Below are positions 59,472 to 64,000 of a DNA stretch of 64,000 nucleotides, piece by piece. The notes beneath the pieces are model-generated. The model worked only from the letters and a program-made list of their open reading frames with translations. It was not told the DNA's origin and searched no databases. Source of the DNA: Arthonia radiata (Eukaryota > Ascomycota > Arthoniomycetes > Arthoniales > Arthoniaceae); assembly GCA_002989075.1 (NCBI GenBank), contig PSQN01000001.1:62001-126000 (forward strand), written 5' to 3'. Within the stretch, counting starts at the first letter, position 1, and each line of letters starts with the position of its first letter. Position numbers and translations under genes: made by a program.

Positions 59472-62400
59472 CTTGAATAGACTCGCTATAAAAAAAGAGA
59501 AAGTAGATTAATTATATCTACTACTTCGATATCTAATAGCCGTAATACTATAAATAGGCTAGCTAGCAAGATAGCCGCTACAAATAAGATATTAGACGTT
59601 AATATTAAGATAAGCAAAAACTTCTTAAATAAACGTTCTAAACTTACTTTATCTCTAATACGCTTAGCCGTATACTTTAAAACTTATAAGAATTAGTTTC
59701 TAAATAATAGTACTATAGTTTTGTTTACTACATTTTATATAAATAGCGAGGTATATAAATAATTTAACTTCTATCTTAAAGACTATCTCTATAAGACACC
59801 TAATAAACAATAGAAAGAGACAGATAAACTCTTCTCTAGCTTTACTACGTTTTAGCAAAAGCTTTAATAAGTATACAGAGATACAGATTCTAGACGTACT
59901 GCCGTACGTAAACTTAAGATACTCCGACAGATAGAACTAGCCAGCCGATACGCCGCTAAGTTCCTGCAATATACTAATTAAACCGAATAAAATAAAGGAT
60001 CCTTAGTTAACGCCTTTTATAAAGGCTTAAAGAACTATATTAAGAAGATTATTTATATCCGTAGAGAAAAGTTTATTGAACTAGAAAAGTTTATAGAACG
60101 AGCTAAGAAAATAAATAACAGCAACTTTAAACGACAGTTAGAGAAGAAAGGAGCTAACTTAGATAAGTTTATTTAAACTTAGAGTAAGTATAACTTACAA
60201 TAAAACTAGAGTAATCTAATAGAATTAAACTTTATAAAGTCTCATAGAAAACTAAACAACCAGAAATAAAAATATAGAATAAAGAATAAGCCATACTTAT
60301 ATTATAGAAAACTAGAGCATTAAGTTAAAGAATACTGTTTTAAAAAATAACAGTTTAACAGTACCGGTAGAAACAAGCACAACAATTAATTTTAGAAACC
60401 CTGTTTTCTACGACAATAGTTTAATATAACTACTTAGATACAAGAGAACAATAGTTGTAATAAGGCGATAAAATTACTAGCAGCCTTCTTCGACCGCTGA
60501 TATATAGACTTAATTAGAAATTATCTTCTTTAAGAATTAGGTCTCTTACAGAAGATTATTCAGAACTAATATAAATACGTTACTAAACTAACTAGAGAGC
60601 AGAAGAATATCTACTAGAGTATCTTCTATGACTAGAAAGACACTTACTAAGTTTCTCTCAATAAAAAGCATAACGAATAGAACTTATTTAACTTATATAA
60701 AAACTAGGATACAGACAGTAAGTTATAAAAAGAAATAAAGGAACAATAAATAAAATAGAAACAACAAAATCTATAGGACTAAAATAACATTAACCGTACT
60801 ATTTCGAGGCAGTAGATATAAAATACTATTATACTATATAAAATACTATTCTAAACTATATACTACAATAACAATTATATAATCTATAAATCCGATAAAT
60901 TAGGATTAAGATAGTAGCTAAGGAAACTAATATCTTTAAAACAAGATTTAATACAAGAACTAGGCCTTATTTAAAGAAGATCTAGATCGTCTTACTTAGA
61001 AATCTAAGAGAAATCTAAGAAAGAATAGATCGTAGAAGGAAAGTAAGATAGTAACTATAATACGTTATAAGCAAGACAACGACTTAAAGACAAAAATATA
61101 AATTCTAATAGTATAGAATTCTTACTCGAGAACGATACTAACTAAAAAGAATAAACCTTAATCTGTTAGAAAGGAATAATATAAAGACTTTATTACTTAG
61201 CCTTCTACAATAAAAAGTTAAGCGCTAATAAAGATATTAATAATATTCTAAAATATATTTACTTACGTCTATAATAACTAGTAAACTACCTTATTAAGAG
61301 TTTAGAATTGTATAGTTAGTACTAATATCTTTAACTAACAATATATAACCTATAAATACGACAGGTTTTAACTAGCGATACTAAATATAATTAAGATAAA
61401 AATTATAAACAATAAACTAAACGTTATAATAAAGATAGTACTAAAACACTCTATACAGAAATTCTTATAGTAGATTAATCAACGATAAGTTTTAATACTT
61501 AGAATACTCTAGAACGTATACAATTAACAGAGAAAAAACTTAGTTAACTGCTTTAAGAGTAGTAGTACCAGCCCGTTTAACGGTTAAATTCTTTAAGAGT
61601 TTAGCTTTATACGAGCTTAGCTTCTTATAGAATATATTTATACACTCGGGCAACAATAAACTACAGAAACATTAAAATTATAATTAATTTAGACGTAATA
61701 AGTAACTTTATCTTAATACGTTACGTTAAAGAGTACTAAATATAAATATAAAAGAAGAAATTACTTTATATATTATTTAAATTTTAAGCAGCAGAGAGAA
61801 GAGTTGACTATAAGACTTTACTAATAAATATAATAATTAGAAACTATTAAGAAGAAATTACTTATAATATTATAAATATTAATTAGTACTACGTCGTACT
61901 AGATATACCTTAGTTATAACAATATAACTTAAAAGTAGATTAGAAAACTAAAAAACTCCTCTTTACTAAGTATAAGTACTTTAAATAAGAGTCGTTCTAT
62001 AGAATAGATACTCTATAAGCTAATTTTAGTAGTAAGAATAAAGAGCGCGATAAAGAACTTACGTAGATTAGTACTACTATACTTCGATACTTAAATATCC
62101 TATAAAAGAAGTCTAACGTAGTATCTTGTCTATAGTTAACTATATATAAGTATAAATAAAAAACAACTGTACGTTAATAATTCTATACGACGACAAGTAC
62201 TTAGTTAATTATTAAGATACTTAAGAAATACAATCAATTCTAATATCTGTTTAAGAAAGCTAAGCCAGACTTAGCTCTTTTAGAATACAAACTATAGGAT
62301 TATACAATACCTTTATAAAAAGGTAAGACACCAATATTTAGTTTAAAAAACTTTCTATTAAAAGTAGAAAATTAAGCGCTTCGTAACTATTTCAACAAAA

Positions 62401-64000
62401 ATCTTAAGAAAGGATTTATCCGTAAATTAATATTACTAGCCAAATATTTAATACTCTTTATACTAAAGAAGAATAGCGAACTACAGCTTTATATAGATTA
62501 TAGACAATTAAATAGAGTAACTATTAAAAACCGATATTCTTTACTACGTATCGATAAAATAACAGATTAATTATATAACGTGTAATAGTTTACTAAGTTT
62601 AACTTATAAAAAGTTTATAACTTAATTTATATAAAGAAAGATAAAGAATAGAAAATAGCCTTCTATACTAGATATAGACTTTTTAAGTATTGCGTTATAT
62701 CTTTTAAGCTAATAAACGTACTAGTATTATTTTAGAAACTAATTAATAACATACTTAATAATTACTTAAATATATTTATAAATACTTATCTAGACGATAT
62801 TCTAGTATACAGCTGTATACTAGAAAAATATAAAAAATATATTAAGAAGATATTAGAAAGATTAACGCGTACCGATTTATAAATTAATATTAAGAAAATC
62901 TAGTTTTATTAACAATCTATTAAATTTCTTAGATTTATAATTACTAAGCATAGTCTCTAAATAAAAGATTTAAAGATCTAATTAGTTTTAATTTAGTTTA
63001 TACTAAAGAATATAAAACAATTACAATAGTTTTCTAGTTTTACTAACTACTACAGGCGATAGATATCTAACTTTAGCCGAATTATAGCACTGCTGTCTTA
63101 ACAGACAAAATAATCGATAGAATTCTTCTAGACGTAAAAGAAACAATTAGTATTTAAAGTGCTTAAAAAAGCTTTTAAGATTAAGTTTGTACTAGCAATA
63201 TTTAACTCTAACTTACCAATTATTATAGAAATAAATACATTAGACTATATAATTAGAGTATATATAAGTTAAAATAATAAAGAAAGAAAGCTTAGACCAG
63301 TAGTTTTCTACTTAAAAAAAATATTACCTATAAAATAGAACTATAATATTTATAATAAAGAGCTTTTAGCTATTATAGCAGTATTTAAGATATAGCAAGC
63401 TTATTTAAAAAAAGTAAACTATATAATTATAATATATATAAACTAAAAGAATCTAACTTACTTTACAATAATAAAGGAACTTAACTACAAATAAGTTAGA
63501 TAGTTAGAAACTATAGCTCTATATAACTTTATTATTATCTATAAGAAGGGTTTTAAGAACAATAAAGCTAACGCTCTAAGCTAACGTTCTAATTACCTTA
63601 ATAACAAGAAACACGTTAAGCACGCAATATTTTAAGAATATAACAACGAGATTAGATACAATTAATTGGCTATAATAATTAAGTTTGTTATCGAATTAGA
63701 CAGCTAAATTCTAAATATCTTAAACGACCTTAAGACCTACTAGAAAAACGAGAAACAATATTTAAGACTAATTAAGAACAATAAAGGCTATTGTAAATTC
63801 TAAGGCAAGATCTACGTTTCAAGGAATTTAATCTAATATATTATTAGTAACTTCTATAATAACTCAATAAAGAAATATAAAGGTATTAATAACACTATTA
63901 AGAAGATTATACGAACCTACTATATTTCGAGAATCTAATACTACATCGAGAATTATATTTAAGAATACAATATATATATAAAAACTAAGCATCTAAGGTA
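59001..64000 (+). mobile_element. Gypsy E4: chromodomain Gypsy fossil, cut by window edge
   Basis: 5' LTR (59,001-59,471), then gag (about 59,490-60,380), protease region (about 61,650-61,930), reverse transcriptase (about 62,350-63,050), RNase H (about 63,130-63,570) and the start of integrase (about 63,700 on) up to the window end. From about 60,230 on it is closely collinear with E2 and E3, but a block of gag at about 59,690-60,180 is clearly more diverged. It inserted just past the chromodomain end of the older Gypsy remnant. The 3' end and target-site duplication lie outside. Broken many times. Confidence 0.88.

Larger units (their letters stand above)
17284..64000. other. AT-rich, RIP-mutated retroelement block
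   Basis: From about 17,284 to the right edge the sequence is strongly AT-rich, dominated by TA dinucleotides and nearly free of long reading frames (the longest are 60-66 codons). In a sample of Copia-2 (26,521-26,700) I count one CA and no TG in 180 bases. This is what repeat-induced point mutation leaves behind. Nearly all of the block can be assigned to LTR or LINE fossils, listed separately. No host gene, tRNA or rRNA was found inside it. It could be an AT isochore, pericentromeric or subtelomeric; the window does not say which. Confidence 0.92.

Noticed and set aside
17284-64000. Hidden host gene, tRNA or rRNA inside the AT-rich block
   Set aside because: No frame longer than 66 codons and no tRNA-like or rRNA-like stretch seen; nearly all sequence is accounted for by retroelement fossils.

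Overview
The window looks like the nuclear genome of a filamentous ascomycete (Pezizomycotina; Dothideomycetes is possible, but I cannot fix the class). The evidence is short GT..AG introns with CTRAY-like branch sites, recognisable fungal housekeeping proteins, and a sharp switch near 17,284 from GC-balanced, gene-dense DNA to an AT-rich block. That block carries the mark of repeat-induced point mutation (RIP): CpA and TpG are depleted and TpA dominates.

Region 1 (1-17,283) is ordinary gene space. In order it holds: the start of an unrecognised disordered nuclear-looking protein on the minus strand (cut by the window edge); RAD4/XPC, a DNA damage sensor, head-to-head with it across 347 bp; a seven-helix rhodopsin-domain membrane protein with one intron; QNS1, glutamine-dependent NAD+ synthetase, on the minus strand; PAN2, the catalytic deadenylase subunit, with five introns; and HBS1, the ribosome-rescue GTPase. 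PAN2 and HBS1 both act on mRNA turnover and stalled ribosomes, but each sits behind its own upstream region and nothing suggests an operon-like unit.

Region 2 (17,284-64,000, running off the right edge) has no intact gene. It is a stack of nested, RIP-mutated retroelement fossils. From left to right: a short gag-only Copia element with target-site duplication TATAC; a probable Tad-like LINE split by a second Copia element (duplication ACTAT); a minus-strand chromodomain Gypsy (E1); a Gypsy 3' fragment; a third Copia split by a plus-strand Gypsy (E2, duplication CTAAG); a much older Gypsy remnant split by another Gypsy (E3, duplication ACTAT); and a fourth Gypsy (E4) that leaves the window.

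The most interesting signals are in the Gypsy family. (a) Each copy has lost TpG but kept CpA on its own sense strand, and this flips with element orientation. (b) An antisense accessory reading frame with a cysteine cluster and a basic helix lies between the chromodomain and the 3' LTR. (c) E2 carries a different version of that frame together with a different LTR 5' part, as if the two moved as one cassette. All coordinates come from reading by eye; no alignment or search was run.
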